This document shows positions 36,173-45,482 of a DNA stretch of 64,000 bases, in pieces (the stretch's first letter is position 1; every line of letters begins with the position of its first letter). The notes beneath the pieces are model-generated. The model was not told where the DNA came from, ran no database searches, and saw nothing but the letters and a program-made list of their open reading frames with translations. Origin of the DNA: Asticcacaulis sp. (GTDB taxonomy: Bacteria; Pseudomonadota; Alphaproteobacteria; Caulobacterales; Caulobacteraceae); assembly GCA_024707255.1 (NCBI GenBank), contig JANQAC010000002.1:1544001-1608000 (forward strand), in the 5' to 3' direction. The position numbers and the translations under genes were made by a program.

Positions 36173-37225
36173 GATGGCATGGCCTCGGTCGGATCAGATT
36201 TGGCGCCAGCATCCTGGCCGCGCGCCATCACCCCATCGAAACGGGCGCGCGCGTCGACCACATCGATCGGTTCCGGCATTTTCAGCAGACGTTTGATGGC
36301 GGCTTTCGCGCGGCGCAACCCCTCGCCCTTCAGTCTGGGCGTCACATGCGCCACCGACTTCATCTCGGCCATCTGACCGCTGCAATGCAGGATCACATCA
36401 ACGCCCGCGCGCAAGGCGGCCTTTGCGCGCTTTTCCAGAGTGCCGGAAAGGGCATTCATGGACAGGTCATCAGTGATCAAAAGACCATCGAAACCAATGA
36501 CATCGCGGACAATCTTCAGGCACTTTCTTGAGGTCGTCGCCGGATTGCGCTTGTCGATGGTGCGATAAAGCACATGGGCCGTCATGGCGATCGGCATGTC
36601 GGCATTGACCTGGAAGGGATAGAAGTCGACCTTCAGCAATTCATCGAGTTTCGCATCGACGCGCGGCAGATCGGTATGCGAATCAGCTCCGGCCCGTCCG
36701 TGGCCGGGAACGTGCTTGATCACCGGCAAAATGCCACCAGCGAGGAAACCTTCGCAAGCCGCGCGCCCCATGACCGCGACGGCCTGCGGCGTCATCCCGT
36801 AAGCGCGATCACCGACAATTTCATGAGCGCCAGGCTGCGGCACATCGAGCACCGGCGCGCAATCGACATTGATGCCCAGTTCCGCCAGGTCATGCGCCAT
36901 CAGGCGCGCGCCGAGGCGCACCATTTCGCGTTCTTCGGAAGGATCATTGGTCACTTCGGCAAAACGCGAAGCCGGCGGATAGTCCGGCCAGTGCGGCGGC
37001 CGCAGGCGGCGCACCCGCCCCCTCCTGGTCGATAAGGATCAGGGCGTCATGCGCCACCAGCTTCTTCAGCGAAGTCACCAGCGCCTTTACCTGAGCCGGC
37101 GTTTCGATATTGCGGCGAAACAGGATAAAGCCGAGCGGCTGGAGATCGCTGAAAAAGCGTTGTTCCTCGGGCGTCAGTTCGGTGCCCGCAAGTCCCAATA
37201 TACACGCGGCGATACCCTTGCCCAC
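36169..37225 (-). CDS. nagZ: Beta-N-acetylhexosaminidase NagZ, frameshift near 37020
   Basis: A GH3-family cytosolic enzyme that removes N-acetylglucosamine from recycled anhydromuropeptides. It starts with GTG at 37225 (MGKGIAACILGLAGTELTPEEQ), giving LGFILFRRNIETPAQ and LILIDQEGG. The frame fails in the C5 run at 37018-37022; the continuation gives the RVRRLRPPHWPDYPPASRF expected after DQEGG. Later motifs include HVPGHGRAGADSHTDLPRVD (catalytic Asp-His region) and LLITDDLSMNAL with the nucleophile Asp. About 350 residues when restored. Confidence 0.92.
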
Positions 37226-37229
37226 GGCC

Positions 37230-38055
37230 CTACTTCACGATGCAGTCGTGGCCCGACGCCTTGAGCGCCGAACAGAAGGATTTCGCCTTGTCCGCGCTCA
37301 GGCCGGTAAAGGCCGTGCGATAGAAGGTGCCGTTGGGCGTGGTGACCTTTTCAATCCGCTTGCTGGCACCGCCGACAAACAGGCCGTAGGAAGACGCCAC
37401 CTTGGCATATTCGGCATTGGCGATGTCGGTCGAGGTATAGGCGCCGATCTGGACGGAGGCCGAACCACTCGCCGCCGGTTTGGCGGCGGCAACGGGCGCC
37501 GTCACCGGCTTGGCGGCGACAGGCGCGGCCGGCTTGGCGGCAGCCGGTGAAGATGCGGACGCACTGGCGCCGGGCACCGGCGTGGCGTCGATCCGGGCGG
37601 GGGCCGCGCTGCTGGTTATGGCGCTGGTGCTTGATTGCGACGGCAGCGGCCCTTCAATCGGCGCGGCCGGCAGAGGCGCGATATCGACCGTCGAGGCGCT
37701 GGCTGCCGGCCGCGCGCCGGGCACTTCCGCACCAGGCGCGAAGGTGGCGATGCCGGATTCTGCTCAGGTCCTGGTCGCTCAGCGGCTTGGCGTCCTGAAC
37801 CTGGCCTTCCTTGATATCCCCAAGGGAATCACCGACTTCCGGAGCAATATTGCCATGCTTGTTAAGGGTGCCGGAATTATAGAGGATGACCACGACAAGC
37901 AGCAGAACGACCAGGCAGATGCCGCTGATGATCAGCGTGATCGGCGCCTTGTCACGCGAAGCCGGCGTCCGGCGCGATTCGTAGCTCAGATTGTCCTCGG
38001 TGGGGGGCGAATAGGTGCCGCGATCCCCGAAATCTCCGCGATCCTTATCTGACAT
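37230..38055 (-). CDS. SPOR-domain membrane protein, frameshift near 37760
   Basis: From the ATG at 38055 (MSDKDRGDFGDRGTYS): an acidic cytoplasmic N-terminus, one helix (ITLIISGICLVVLLLVVVILYNSG), a long Ala/Pro-rich periplasmic linker and a C-terminal SPOR domain (SVQIGAYTSTDIANAEYAKVASSYGLF ... FYRTAFTGLSADKAKSFCSALKASGHDCIV). SPOR domains bind denuded glycan at division septa. The frame shifts in the linker near 37758-37763 (one extra base) between SDQDLS and ESGIATFAPGAEVPG. About 275 residues when restored. It is the first gene of the nagZ-scpAB unit. Confidence 0.85.
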
Positions 38056-38290
38056 GGTGAAAATCCCCATAGGTCCGGCGATTGCACACCGGAAAAACAC
38101 AATAATAGGTCCGATTCCTTACGGGAGTCGTGTGGAATCGGGCGCGAAGATACAGACTAGCCAGCAATTTTGACAGCCCTGTGGCCAAAAATGTCCGGTC
38201 CGCCCTCGGATCACACCTCGCAGGCAATACCATCGCCATATTGCGCCCTTACCGGCTCACGTCTATCTCTTACGCATAAGGAGACTGATC

Positions 38291-38551
38291 ATGGACCAGG
38301 CCATAACTGACAATATCGGCGAAAGCCGCTTCGAGCTGAATATCGACGGTCAGATTGCCCATGCTGATTACCGGATATCGGGCGAGACGCTCTATATCGA
38401 TTATGTCGAGGCCCCGCCGGCCTTGCGTGGCACTGACGCCGCCGGCCGGCTGATGGAAGGCATCATGACGGCCGCGGCCGAAAAAGGCTATGCGGTCGAA
38501 CCGGTCTGCGGCTATGCCGCCGCCTGGATGCGCCGGCATCGCAAGCTTTAG
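38291..38551 (+). CDS. Small GNAT-like N-acetyltransferase (YjdJ type)
   Basis: An 86-residue protein of the short GNAT family (COG2388 type). FELNIDGQIAHADYRISGETLYIDYVEAPPALRGTDAAGRLMEGIMTAAAEKGYAVEPVCGYAAAWMRRH holds the acetyl-CoA loop (RGTDAAGRLM) and the strand-helix end with CGYAAAWMRRH. The substrate is unknown. The family lacks the first half of the classic GNAT fold. Its last 4 bases overlap the convergent histidine kinase end. Confidence 0.85.
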   Translation: MDQAITDNIGESRFELNIDGQIAHADYRISGETLYIDYVEAPPALRGTDAAGRLMEGIMTAAAEKGYAVEPVCGYAAAWMRRHRKL

Positions 38552-39741
38552 GCGGGTATTTTCAGGACAAAACGGGTCTCTTCCGGCGTGGAGGTCGCCG
38601 TCAGTTCGCCGCCATGGGCACGGGCGATTTCTGACGCGATGTAGAGGCCGAGCCCCATGCCCTGCTGCATAGACTGGCCGTGCCCGCGCACGAAGGGCTG
38701 GAATAGGCGCGTCATAATATCCGCCGGTATCTGCTGTCCGCTGTTGGCGACCTGGAGTTCGAGCTTCCCCTCTCTGCTTCCGGCGCTGACGCGCACCGGC
38801 TCATCCGCCGCCCCATAGGTCAGGGCATTTCCCAACAGATTGGAAAAGAGCTGCGCGATACGGCTGCCATCGCAATCGACCGGCGAACGCAAATCGTAAT
38901 CCACGGAGATCACCCGTTCGGGCCAGCTTGTGCGCAACTCGCTGATGACCTGGTCAAGAACGGACTCAAGCCGTATATCCTGACGAATATCGAGCGCAAT
39001 TCCAGTCCCCATGCGGCCGCGGGCAAAATCGAGCACATTCTCGATCAATTCAGTCATGCGCGAGGTACAGGTCTGCATCATGGCTACAAGACGGGCGCCA
39101 CGTTCATCGAGGGGCATTTTCTCAAGCAAGGTCACCCCGGACATGATGGCGCCAAGGGGATTGCGCAGGTCATGCCCCAGCACGGCGATGAACTGCTCGC
39201 GTAACTCGGCGGTCTTCTGCGCTTCGGCCAGTTCGGATTGCGCGGCCGCCATGTGGTAATGTGTGTCAAGGTGATGGGCGATCAGTTCGGCGTACAACTC
39301 GAACATGCCGATGATTTCCGGCATATTGACCCTGGCCGGCCGGCTGTCGATGGCGCAGAGCGTGCCGAAGAAACGGCCGTCCGGCAATATGATCGGCACG
39401 GAGATATAGCTTTTCAGCCCGTAGATCGCGGGGGTGTGATGCGTGGCATTGTGCGGATCGTCTGCGGCATCATCAAAGGCGATCACTTTCAGGCTCTGGC
39501 GAATTTCGTGGCAGAGCGTGGTTTCAACCTTCAGTTCCCCGCCGGGTTTCAGGCCAAAACCGATATTATCCCGCACCCCGCAGGCCACCCAGCGTTCCGG
39601 CGTGACACGCGCCACGGCCGCAAATCCCATGCCGGTCGTACGGCAGACCAGGTCGAGTATTCGCGGCACGGCCGCAATGCCGGCAACGGCGTCGATATCC
39701 GTCTGAAAATCGCTTTTTCTTGTGATATCCAGCGTGTCCAT
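38548..39741 (-). CDS. GAF-domain sensor histidine kinase
   Basis: A 397-residue soluble kinase. A GAF domain (about 20-160) shows ISVPIILPDGRFFGTLCAIDSRPA. The HisKA domain has phospho-acceptor His190 in VLGHDLRNPLGAIMSGVTLLEKM. The HATPase domain carries NLLGNALTYG (N box), VANSGQQI (G1) and QGMGLGLYIASEIARAHGG (G2). No membrane helix is present, so it senses a cytosolic cue through GAF. No response regulator gene is adjacent, so it is an orphan kinase. Confidence 0.9.
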   Translation of the reverse strand: MDTLDITRKSDFQTDIDAVAGIAAVPRILDLVCRTTGMGFAAVARVTPERWVACGVRDNIGFGLKPGGELKVETTLCHEIRQSLKVIAFDDAADDPHNATHHTPAIYGLKSYISVPIILPDGRFFGTLCAIDSRPARVNMPEIIGMFELYAELIAHHLDTHYHMAAAQSELAEAQKTAELREQFIAVLGHDLRNPLGAIMSGVTLLEKMPLDERGARLVAMMQTCTSRMTELIENVLDFARGRMGTGIALDIRQDIRLESVLDQVISELRTSWPERVISVDYDLRSPVDCDGSRIAQLFSNLLGNALTYGAADEPVRVSAGSREGKLELQVANSGQQIPADIMTRLFQPFVRGHGQSMQQGMGLGLYIASEIARAHGGELTATSTPEETRFVLKIPA

Positions 39742-39830
39742 AAACGATGTTGGTCACACATGACACGACAAGGCAAATGCTGATTTCGCCTGATACGGGT
39801 GACTATCCAATATGCGCGGCGAAAAAAATT

Positions 39831-40394
39831 TTAGCCGAAATGCGCAGAAATTGTTGCCTTGACGGTCGTCAGTATCTCATCCGAAAGCGACTCATCACTG
39901 ACGGCGCGCGCCAGGACCATGGCGCCGACCAAGGTCGATAACAGGGTGATCGCTTTTTGACGCCCCTCACCGGCTTCGGTCAAAACCGCCAGGGCGTCCA
40001 GATAGTTCGCCGTCCCTTCGCTGAAGACCCGCCGCACGGGCTCAGCCTGACGAGCCACATCGGCGGCCAATGACGGAAACAGACACGCCTGGCCTGGCTC
40101 ATCCCGGTTTTTCGTCGACAGATAGCGCGTGACATAGGCGTCAAGCTCCGCCCTGCGATCGCCCTTCGCCGTCTTCAGGCGTCCCGCCTGGCGTTCAAGG
40201 GACGCCGCACAGGCTTGCGCCACCAGGTCTTCCTTGGAGTCGAAATAGGTATAGAATCCGCCATGTGACAATCCGGCGGCCTGCATGACATCGGCTACCT
40301 TGACGCCGTCAAAGCCATGCCTGCGAAACCCCTCGGAGGCCGCCGCCAGCAGTTTCTCCCGATTGGCCTCGACATTTGCTTTTGATGTTTTCAT
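39831..40394 (-). CDS. TetR-family transcriptional regulator
   Basis: A 187-residue protein from the ATG at 40394 (MKTSKANVEANREKLLAAA). The N-terminal TetR helix-turn-helix is EGFRRHGFDGVKVADVMQAAGLSHGGFYTYFDSKEDLVAQAC. The ligand-binding half contains CLFPSLAADVARQAEPVRRVF, typical of the TetR_C_33/YxaF-like group. It is divergent from an MFS transporter with only 67 bases between, and palindromes lie there, so it likely represses that transporter and itself. Confidence 0.88.
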   Translation of the reverse strand: MKTSKANVEANREKLLAAASEGFRRHGFDGVKVADVMQAAGLSHGGFYTYFDSKEDLVAQACAASLERQAGRLKTAKGDRRAELDAYVTRYLSTKNRDEPGQACLFPSLAADVARQAEPVRRVFSEGTANYLDALAVLTEAGEGRQKAITLLSTLVGAMVLARAVSDESLSDEILTTVKATISAHFG

Positions 40395-40407
40395 GCCTTG
40401 ACTATAC

Positions 40408-40442
40408 ATGATCATTATCATAAATGCAATCATGACAGTCAT
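40408..40442. promoter_or_regulatory. Candidate TetR operators between regulator and MFS gene
   Basis: Two perfect palindromes lie in the divergent gap: ATGATCAT (40408-40415) and ATGACAGTCAT (40432-40442). Their centres are about 25 bases apart. The position between both start codons suits a repressor site. The match to this regulator is inference. Confidence 0.4.
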
Positions 40443-40461
40443 CATGTAAAATGAGTCCGCC

Positions 40462-41730
40462 ATGATTTCGACCATCCTCGCCGCCCGTCTGAAGCGCCAC
40501 AATATCCACTATGGCTGGGTGATGGCGGGCGTCACCTTCCTGGTCATGCTCACCACCGCCTGCGCGTTGGGCGCGCCGGGCGTGCTGATGCCGCCTCTAG
40601 AAAAGGAATTTGGCTGGAGCACGGCGGAAATTTCCGGCGCGCTCGCTTTACGGCTGATCCTCTTCGGCGCCATCGCCCCTTTCGCGGCGGCGCTGATGCT
40701 AAAATTTGGCCTGAAGAAGGTGGTGTCGCTGGCGCTTGCCCTGATCGTCAGCGGGCTTGGCCTCTCCATGCTGATGACTGAGATGTGGCAACTCGTCCTC
40801 TTCTGGGGCATTTTTGTTGGCATCGGTTCCGGCATGACCGCCATCGTTCTGGGCGCCACGGTCGCCACGCGCTGGTTCACCCACCGCCGCGGGCTGGTCA
40901 TTGGTCTGCTGACTGCCAGTTCGGCCACCGGCCAACTGGCTTTCCTACCGCTGGTCGCCAGGATGTCGGAAAGCTATGGCTGGCGCGCCGCCCTGATGCT
41001 GGTGGTCGGGCTGCTCGGCGTGGCCCTGGTCGCCGTGCTGTGCCTGTTGCGCGACCTGCCGACCGATCTCGGCCTCCTGCCCTATGGCGAAACCGAAGCC
41101 GTGCCGACGCCGCCGGCCAGTCAGTTATCGCCGATTGCCATGCTGGGGGAAGCCGCCAGAACACGCACCTTCTGGATCCTATTCGCCAGTTTCCTCGTCT
41201 GCGGTGCCTCGACCAACGGCCTGATCCAGACCCATTTCGTCTCCCTGTGCGGCGATTACGGCATGGCGGCGGTCACGGCCGCCAGCGTTCTGGCCATGAT
41301 GGGCATATTCGACTTCATCGGCACCATCGGTTCCGGCTGGCTGTCCGACCGCTTCGATTTGCGCTGGCTTTTGTTCTGGTATTACGGCCTGCGCGGGCTT
41401 TCGCTGCTCTATCTGCCACACACTGATTTCACCTTCGGCGGCCTGTCGCTTTTCGCCGTCTTCTACGGCCTCGACTGGATCGCCACCGTGCCGCCGACCC
41501 TGAAACTGACGGCGGAAAAGTTCGGCCGTGAAAAGGCCGGCGTTGTTTTCGGCTGGATCTTCGCTGGCCACCAGTTGGGCGCGGCCGCCATCGCCTTCAC
41601 CGCCGGCTATATCCGCACGACCTATGAAACCTATATTCCGGCCTTCCTGATCGCCGGCAGCCTGTGCCTGTTCGCCGCCTTTTTCGTACTGCTGATCATG
41701 CGGCCCAAACCCGTGACCGCTACAGCCTAA
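40462..41730 (+). CDS. Major facilitator superfamily transporter
   Basis: A 422-residue protein with about twelve helices and the MFS signatures. The N-terminal half begins HYGWVMAGVTFLVMLTTACALGAPGVLMPPLEKEFGWSTAEISGALALR, the pattern of the oxalate/monocarboxylate-like MFS group. The loop motif WLSDRFDLRWLLFWYYGLRG lies in the second half. The substrate is unknown; a monocarboxylate or drug-like organic acid is possible. Expression is probably controlled by the divergent TetR regulator. Confidence 0.87.
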   Translation: MISTILAARLKRHNIHYGWVMAGVTFLVMLTTACALGAPGVLMPPLEKEFGWSTAEISGALALRLILFGAIAPFAAALMLKFGLKKVVSLALALIVSGLGLSMLMTEMWQLVLFWGIFVGIGSGMTAIVLGATVATRWFTHRRGLVIGLLTASSATGQLAFLPLVARMSESYGWRAALMLVVGLLGVALVAVLCLLRDLPTDLGLLPYGETEAVPTPPASQLSPIAMLGEAARTRTFWILFASFLVCGASTNGLIQTHFVSLCGDYGMAAVTAASVLAMMGIFDFIGTIGSGWLSDRFDLRWLLFWYYGLRGLSLLYLPHTDFTFGGLSLFAVFYGLDWIATVPPTLKLTAEKFGREKAGVVFGWIFAGHQLGAAAIAFTAGYIRTTYETYIPAFLIAGSLCLFAAFFVLLIMRPKPVTATA

Positions 41731-43388
41731 ATCACCAAGGCGGCGCCTGAACAGCGCAGGCCATTGACCTGGGCATCGACCTCACCCAGCCCGATACCCA
41801 GTTGATCGAGCAAGGCATTGATCACCGGATCAAGCACCGGCCCAAGGCCAGCAATCAGATTGCCAAGGCTTTTGGTCACCACATCCAGGCCGATGCCCAG
41901 CCCCAGCACATTGGCCGTCAACTGAGTCTGGCCCGCCAGGGACGAGCCGATGCTGGTCACGACGTCGTTGGTACGTACAGTCTTCACGGTCTGGTTGCTG
42001 ATATCGGCGGCGCTGAAGGTGGCAGCCTGCCATGTCGTCCCGCCGACCATAATCTGCGATTGGGCCGTAACCCCGCCGACCAGCGGGATCGTCACCAGTT
42101 GCGCCGGTGAAATGGTCAGCGTTTTCCTGAAGTTGTTCAGGTCAGCCGGATTGATCGTGCCGATGGCGGCCTGACCGATGCCGGGGCTTAAGGCCAGAGT
42201 GACACTGTTCAGTGTCTTGTTGGCATTGCAGGAAATACTCGACAACTTGCCCTGGGCCGAAGCGAGTTCGATAAACAGCGGTACATGGACCAGACTGACG
42301 CCCGACAATCCGGGCACCAGAGAGGCATCCAGATAAAGCCTTGCCTGCGCCGTGCGGATAATCGGTTCGCCAGTGCGGGTCACGGTCAGCCAGGCGGAAT
42401 GATTGGGCCGCTCACCGATCGCCATCCAGACCTTCAGGCCCGCCAGCCCCGGCACCTGCGCGCCCAGATCAAGCTGGACCTGCCGGTCCTGGTTGGCCAG
42501 TGACAGAATAGCCTTGGCCAGGGTCAGGCTGTCGACGTTGATCGCGGCGTCGGCCCCGCCGACAATCCGGTCCTGCTCGCCATAGGCGCCGATATCGACC
42601 AGATCGCTCAGCTTGATCTTTGTCGATTTGATCGGACTATTGGCCAGTATTTTCAGCGGCGTCCTGGCATTCGCGTCCGCCTCATCGGCCAGCAGGGTCA
42701 GGGCGTCGCCGACCGTGATGTCGCTGGCCAGGGACTGATCAAAAGTGGCCGCCGTCAGGTTGGCGCGGGTATGCATGGCCTGGACATAATTCAGCAGGTC
42801 GATCTTCGCGCCGGCCAGGTTGTTGTAATCCATGACAGTCAGATTGACCGTGCTGCCGGTCAGGCCGCTCAGGAGCGCATTGGCCACACCGCCATTAACC
42901 GAGGCCAGCCGCGTGCCGATGCTGAAAGCCGCCAGCCTGACCGAAGAGGCGGTCGCCGTGCGGGTGATGTGCGCCGTATTCTGGCCCAGCATCCGCCCGA
43001 AAAACAGGCTGGCATCCGCGCTTAAGGTCACCTGCGCCGCATTGGCGTCGGCCACCGGCGTAACCTTGAAACGCGCGGAGGGTGTCTTGCTGACACTGGC
43101 GTCGTAAAAGCCGGTCTGCGTCGTCGCCGTGAGGGTGTCTCCGTGCGCATTGGCCAGCACCACCGCCTGGGCCGCACTTTGAGCTGTGGCCAGATTCGCC
43201 GCCGCTGACATCGCCGCCAGGTCGGCCGTACCCTGCAATTCGCGGCTTTTGACATAGACATAGCCCATATCGACGGCAAAAGCTGCCAGCGCCACTGTAA
43301 TAATCATCAGCCCTGCCCCCATGATCAGGACGGACCCGCGCTTGTCGCGCTGGAAGCGAGCCAGGAAATGAACATGAAATGATTTCAC
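41727..43388 (-). CDS. TadG-like pilus-assembly family protein
   Basis: A 553-residue protein. The N-terminus RFQRDKRGSVLIMGAGLMIITVALAAFAVDMGYVYVKSRELQGTADLAAMSAA is the TadE/TadG-type prepilin-like start: a short basic leader, a hydrophobic helix and then ELQGTADLAA. A long beta-rich extracytoplasmic region follows. TadG-type proteins are exported minor components linked to the tight-adherence (Flp) pilus. It lies 16 bases after a TadE-like gene, but no other tad/cpa genes are in this window. Its 4-base overlap with the MFS gene is end to end. Confidence 0.82.
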   Translation of the reverse strand: MKSFHVHFLARFQRDKRGSVLIMGAGLMIITVALAAFAVDMGYVYVKSRELQGTADLAAMSAAANLATAQSAAQAVVLANAHGDTLTATTQTGFYDASVSKTPSARFKVTPVADANAAQVTLSADASLFFGRMLGQNTAHITRTATASSVRLAAFSIGTRLASVNGGVANALLSGLTGSTVNLTVMDYNNLAGAKIDLLNYVQAMHTRANLTAATFDQSLASDITVGDALTLLADEADANARTPLKILANSPIKSTKIKLSDLVDIGAYGEQDRIVGGADAAINVDSLTLAKAILSLANQDRQVQLDLGAQVPGLAGLKVWMAIGERPNHSAWLTVTRTGEPIIRTAQARLYLDASLVPGLSGVSLVHVPLFIELASAQGKLSSISCNANKTLNSVTLALSPGIGQAAIGTINPADLNNFRKTLTISPAQLVTIPLVGGVTAQSQIMVGGTTWQAATFSAADISNQTVKTVRTNDVVTSIGSSLAGQTQLTANVLGLGIGLDVVTKSLGNLIAGLGPVLDPVINALLDQLGIGLGEVDAQVNGLRCSGAALVI

Positions 43389-43404
43389 GGCACCCTCCCG
43401 AAAT

Positions 43405-43830
43405 TTAGTAGCCGCCGCGAACGATGGACGCTGAGCGTATTATTGTGTCCGGCATTCCCGGCGGCAGGGGAAAAAGCTCGAATGTGCCGCCGTCTGGCTT
43501 ATAAGTCAGGGTCACGGTCACAACCTGCGTGCCTTCCGTAATGGAGAGGGCTGCCGTGCCTTTTGACAGGAAGGCGTACTTGTCAGCCTCGCTGTCCATG
43601 ACGCCTTGCGCCAGCTCGAGCCGTTCGGCGGCCGTATTGCCGGCAATGGCCGTGCGCGCGGCGTCATTGACCATCTGCTGCACGCCATGCGCAGTCGAAA
43701 AATAACTGCCATAGTCCACAATCCCGGCCAGCATCAGAATGAACAGCGGGCTGATCAGCGCGAACTCAACCGCTGATGCGCCCGTTATATCCGAGCCTAC
43801 GGCGCGAAATAAAAAGGCCCTGCGAAACAT
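43405..43830 (-). CDS. TadE-like pseudopilin
   Basis: A 141-residue protein with the TadE-like signature GASAVEFALISPLFILMLAGIVDYGSYFSTAHGVQQMVNDAARTAIAG near the N-terminus and a beta-rich C-terminal part. TadE proteins are processed by the Flp prepilin peptidase and take part in Tad pilus assembly. It precedes the TadG-like gene by 16 bases, so the two form an operon. The upstream 200 bases hold no other gene. Confidence 0.85.
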   Translation of the reverse strand: MFRRAFLFRAVGSDITGASAVEFALISPLFILMLAGIVDYGSYFSTAHGVQQMVNDAARTAIAGNTAAERLELAQGVMDSEADKYAFLSKGTAALSITEGTQVVTVTLTYKPDGGTFELFPLPPGMPDTIIRSASIVRGGY

Positions 43831-44031
43831 GTGTCACCATTCAAGGACGAGATAACCGCAATAGCAACTTAGGATTGCATATTTAAGTTTCTCAATTCCT
43901 AATGGTTCAAATAACGCTGTGGAGAGCGATATTCATCCTGACGGCAGCCTTATGAACCACAGGCCATATCCCTACAGTCTCCTTGCAACCGGATGAATTA
44001 GCTTCTCTCCAGAAAGCAATGGAGATACCCA
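43831..44031. other. Intergenic gap with no recognised gene
   Basis: A 200-base AT-richer stretch between the divergent TadE-like gene and the small membrane protein. It should hold both promoters. No full CtrA box, sigma-54 site or hairpin was found by eye. Confidence 0.5.
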
Positions 44032-44292
44032 ATGGCCACCCCTTCCCAATCTTCAGGCAATAACGGCCTGGTCGTCATTATAGCCGTCGCTGTCATCGCC
44101 ATTCTGGCGGTCGGCGCCATCTTTCTGATGCAGGATCACCGTTCCGGCAGCGAACGGGTCGGTGATGCCATCGAGGCCGCGCCGCACGGGCTTGACAAGG
44201 CAGCGGACAAGCTCGGCGATCAGGCGCCGGCGGATAATGTTGAGCGCAATATCGACAAGGCCGGTGACAAGGTGGAAAAGGCTGTCAACTGA
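44032..44292 (+). CDS. Small membrane-anchored protein with amphipathic tail (86 aa)
   Basis: Not recognised. A short polar start is followed by one helix (NGLVVIIAVAVIAILAVGAIFLM). A charged amphipathic tail has a repeating Ala/Asp/Lys pattern (VGDAIEAAPHGLDKAADKLGDQ ... NIDKAGDKVEKAV) reminiscent of apolipoprotein- or LEA-like helices that lie on membranes. It is a single-gene unit just before the tRNA on the opposite strand. Confidence 0.65.
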   Translation: MATPSQSSGNNGLVVIIAVAVIAILAVGAIFLMQDHRSGSERVGDAIEAAPHGLDKAADKLGDQAPADNVERNIDKAGDKVEKAVN

Positions 44293-44362
44293 TCAGGATA
44301 AAAGAGTGGCCGGGCGATTATTCGCCGGCCATTTTTCATATCCGGCTTCATGTCTGGTGGAT

Positions 44363-44438
44363 TGGTAGGCCCGGAGGGACTCGAACCCCCAACCAGACCG
44401 TTATGAGCGGTCGGCTCTAACCATTGAGCTACAGGCCC
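44363..44438 (-). tRNA. tRNA with anticodon CAU (tRNA-Ile2 or elongator tRNA-Met), CCA encoded
   Basis: Read on the minus strand: acceptor GGGCCTG pairs with CGGGCCT (two G-U pairs), then A and CCA. The D arm is GCTC-AATGGTTA-GAGC. The anticodon stem GACCG/CGGTC encloses CTCATAA with anticodon CAT. The T arm contains GTTCGAGTC. The anticodon stem lacks the three consecutive G-C pairs of an initiator, so this is not fMet. Whether it is elongator Met or lysidine-modified Ile2 cannot be settled from sequence alone; the body looks more like the alphaproteobacterial Ile2 type. Confidence 0.93.
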
Positions 44439-44603
44439 CCAAATATGAAGGGAGGCCGTGCTAACATGCACGCCGTCAGATTTAAAGGCTATTTTTGAAC
44501 GGTCGGGCCTGTTCAGCCCACATTCATGCGCGATCGCTCATCATGGACATACCGTAAAGCCAATCCCAAGGCTTGCGGCACTCAAACAAGAAAGACTATC
44601 CAC

Positions 44604-45359
44604 ATGCCCGCCATCAAATCCGCCCTGCTGAAATCCTTTGCTTTAGGTGCCCTGAGCGCCGGCCTGGTTGCCGCCCCCCTGATGGCCCCAAATGCAGCCT
44701 TGGCCCAGACCACGCAACCCGTTCTGGTCATGCCGGCGCAGAGCACCCTGTCCCTCAGCGCCAATGGCGAGGTCAGTGCTGCGCCCGACATGGCCACCAT
44801 CAATTTCGCCGTGGTGACGCAAGGGTCGACCGCATCCGACGCCATGAAAGCCAATAATGTCCGCATGAACGCGGTCATGGCGTCTCTAAAGAGCGCCGGC
44901 ATCGCGGCCAAGGACATTCAGACGTCGAGCCTAAATCTCAACCCGCAATATGACTATACCGATGGTCAGGCGCCGAAGCTGACCGGTTACCAGGCACAAA
45001 ACCAGATCACTGTCCGCGTCAACGATCTGAACCAGACCGGTCCGGTGATCGATGCTGTTATCAAGGCGGGCATCAACCAGGTCAATGCCATCAATTTCGG
45101 CCTGAAGAACGATGAAGCCATGACCGACCAGGCCCGCCAGGCCGCAGTCGCCACCCTGCTGAAGCGCGCCAACCTCTATGCGGCCGCCACCGGCATGAAG
45201 GTCAAGCGCATCATCTCGATCGAAGAAGGCGGCCCGGTCTATAACCAGCCGCAGCCGATGATGTTCGCCCGCGCCAAGGCGGCCGATTCTTCGACGCCGG
45301 TGTCTTCCGGTGAACTGCAACTGAGCGTCAACGTCTCGGCGACGTTTGAACTGGAATAG
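44604..45359 (+). CDS. SIMPL-domain (DUF541) periplasmic protein
   Basis: A 251-residue protein from the ATG at 44604, with a signal peptide ending near NAALAQ. The SIMPL core is visible: LSLSANGEVSAAPDMATINFAVVTQG, NVRMNAVMASLKSAGIAAKDIQTSSLNLNPQYDY, GYQAQNQITVRVNDLNQTGPVIDAVIKAGINQVNAINFGL and a C-terminal ELQLSVNVSATFEL strand. DUF541 proteins are oligomeric periplasmic proteins linked to oxidative or envelope stress; their biochemical role is not settled. A strong terminator follows. Confidence 0.88.
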   Translation: MPAIKSALLKSFALGALSAGLVAAPLMAPNAALAQTTQPVLVMPAQSTLSLSANGEVSAAPDMATINFAVVTQGSTASDAMKANNVRMNAVMASLKSAGIAAKDIQTSSLNLNPQYDYTDGQAPKLTGYQAQNQITVRVNDLNQTGPVIDAVIKAGINQVNAINFGLKNDEAMTDQARQAAVATLLKRANLYAAATGMKVKRIISIEEGGPVYNQPQPMMFARAKAADSSTPVSSGELQLSVNVSATFELE

Positions 45360-45378
45360 CCTCTCCTCCCCTGCCTTG

Positions 45379-45415
45379 AAGCCTGTCCTGCCAAAAGCGC
45401 GACAGGCTTTTTTTT
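45379..45415 (+). terminator. Rho-independent terminator after the SIMPL gene
   Basis: 9-bp perfect stem (45379-45387 with 45401-45409) and a T8 tract ending at 45415. Confidence 0.88.
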
Positions 45416-45458
45416 GTGCATGAAATTCAATCAATGCGATAAAGCAGGTGACGTAAAA

Positions 45459-45474
45459 TTAAGACTTTATTAAC
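45459..45474 (+). promoter_or_regulatory. CtrA box (TTAA-N7-TTAAC)
   Basis: TTAAGACTTTATTAAC is an exact match to the full CtrA binding consensus TTAA-N7-TTAA(C). It lies just after the SIMPL terminator and 8 bases before the ATG of a 46-residue open frame. CtrA is the cell-cycle master regulator of Caulobacterales. A site this close to the start codon could repress, or could activate a leaderless or downstream transcript. Confidence 0.6.
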
Positions 45475-45482
45475 CTGCGCGC

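Noticed and set aside
41727..43830. Full Tad pilus locus
   Set aside because: Only TadE- and TadG-like genes are present; no pilin, CpaA-F or TadB/C genes lie nearby.
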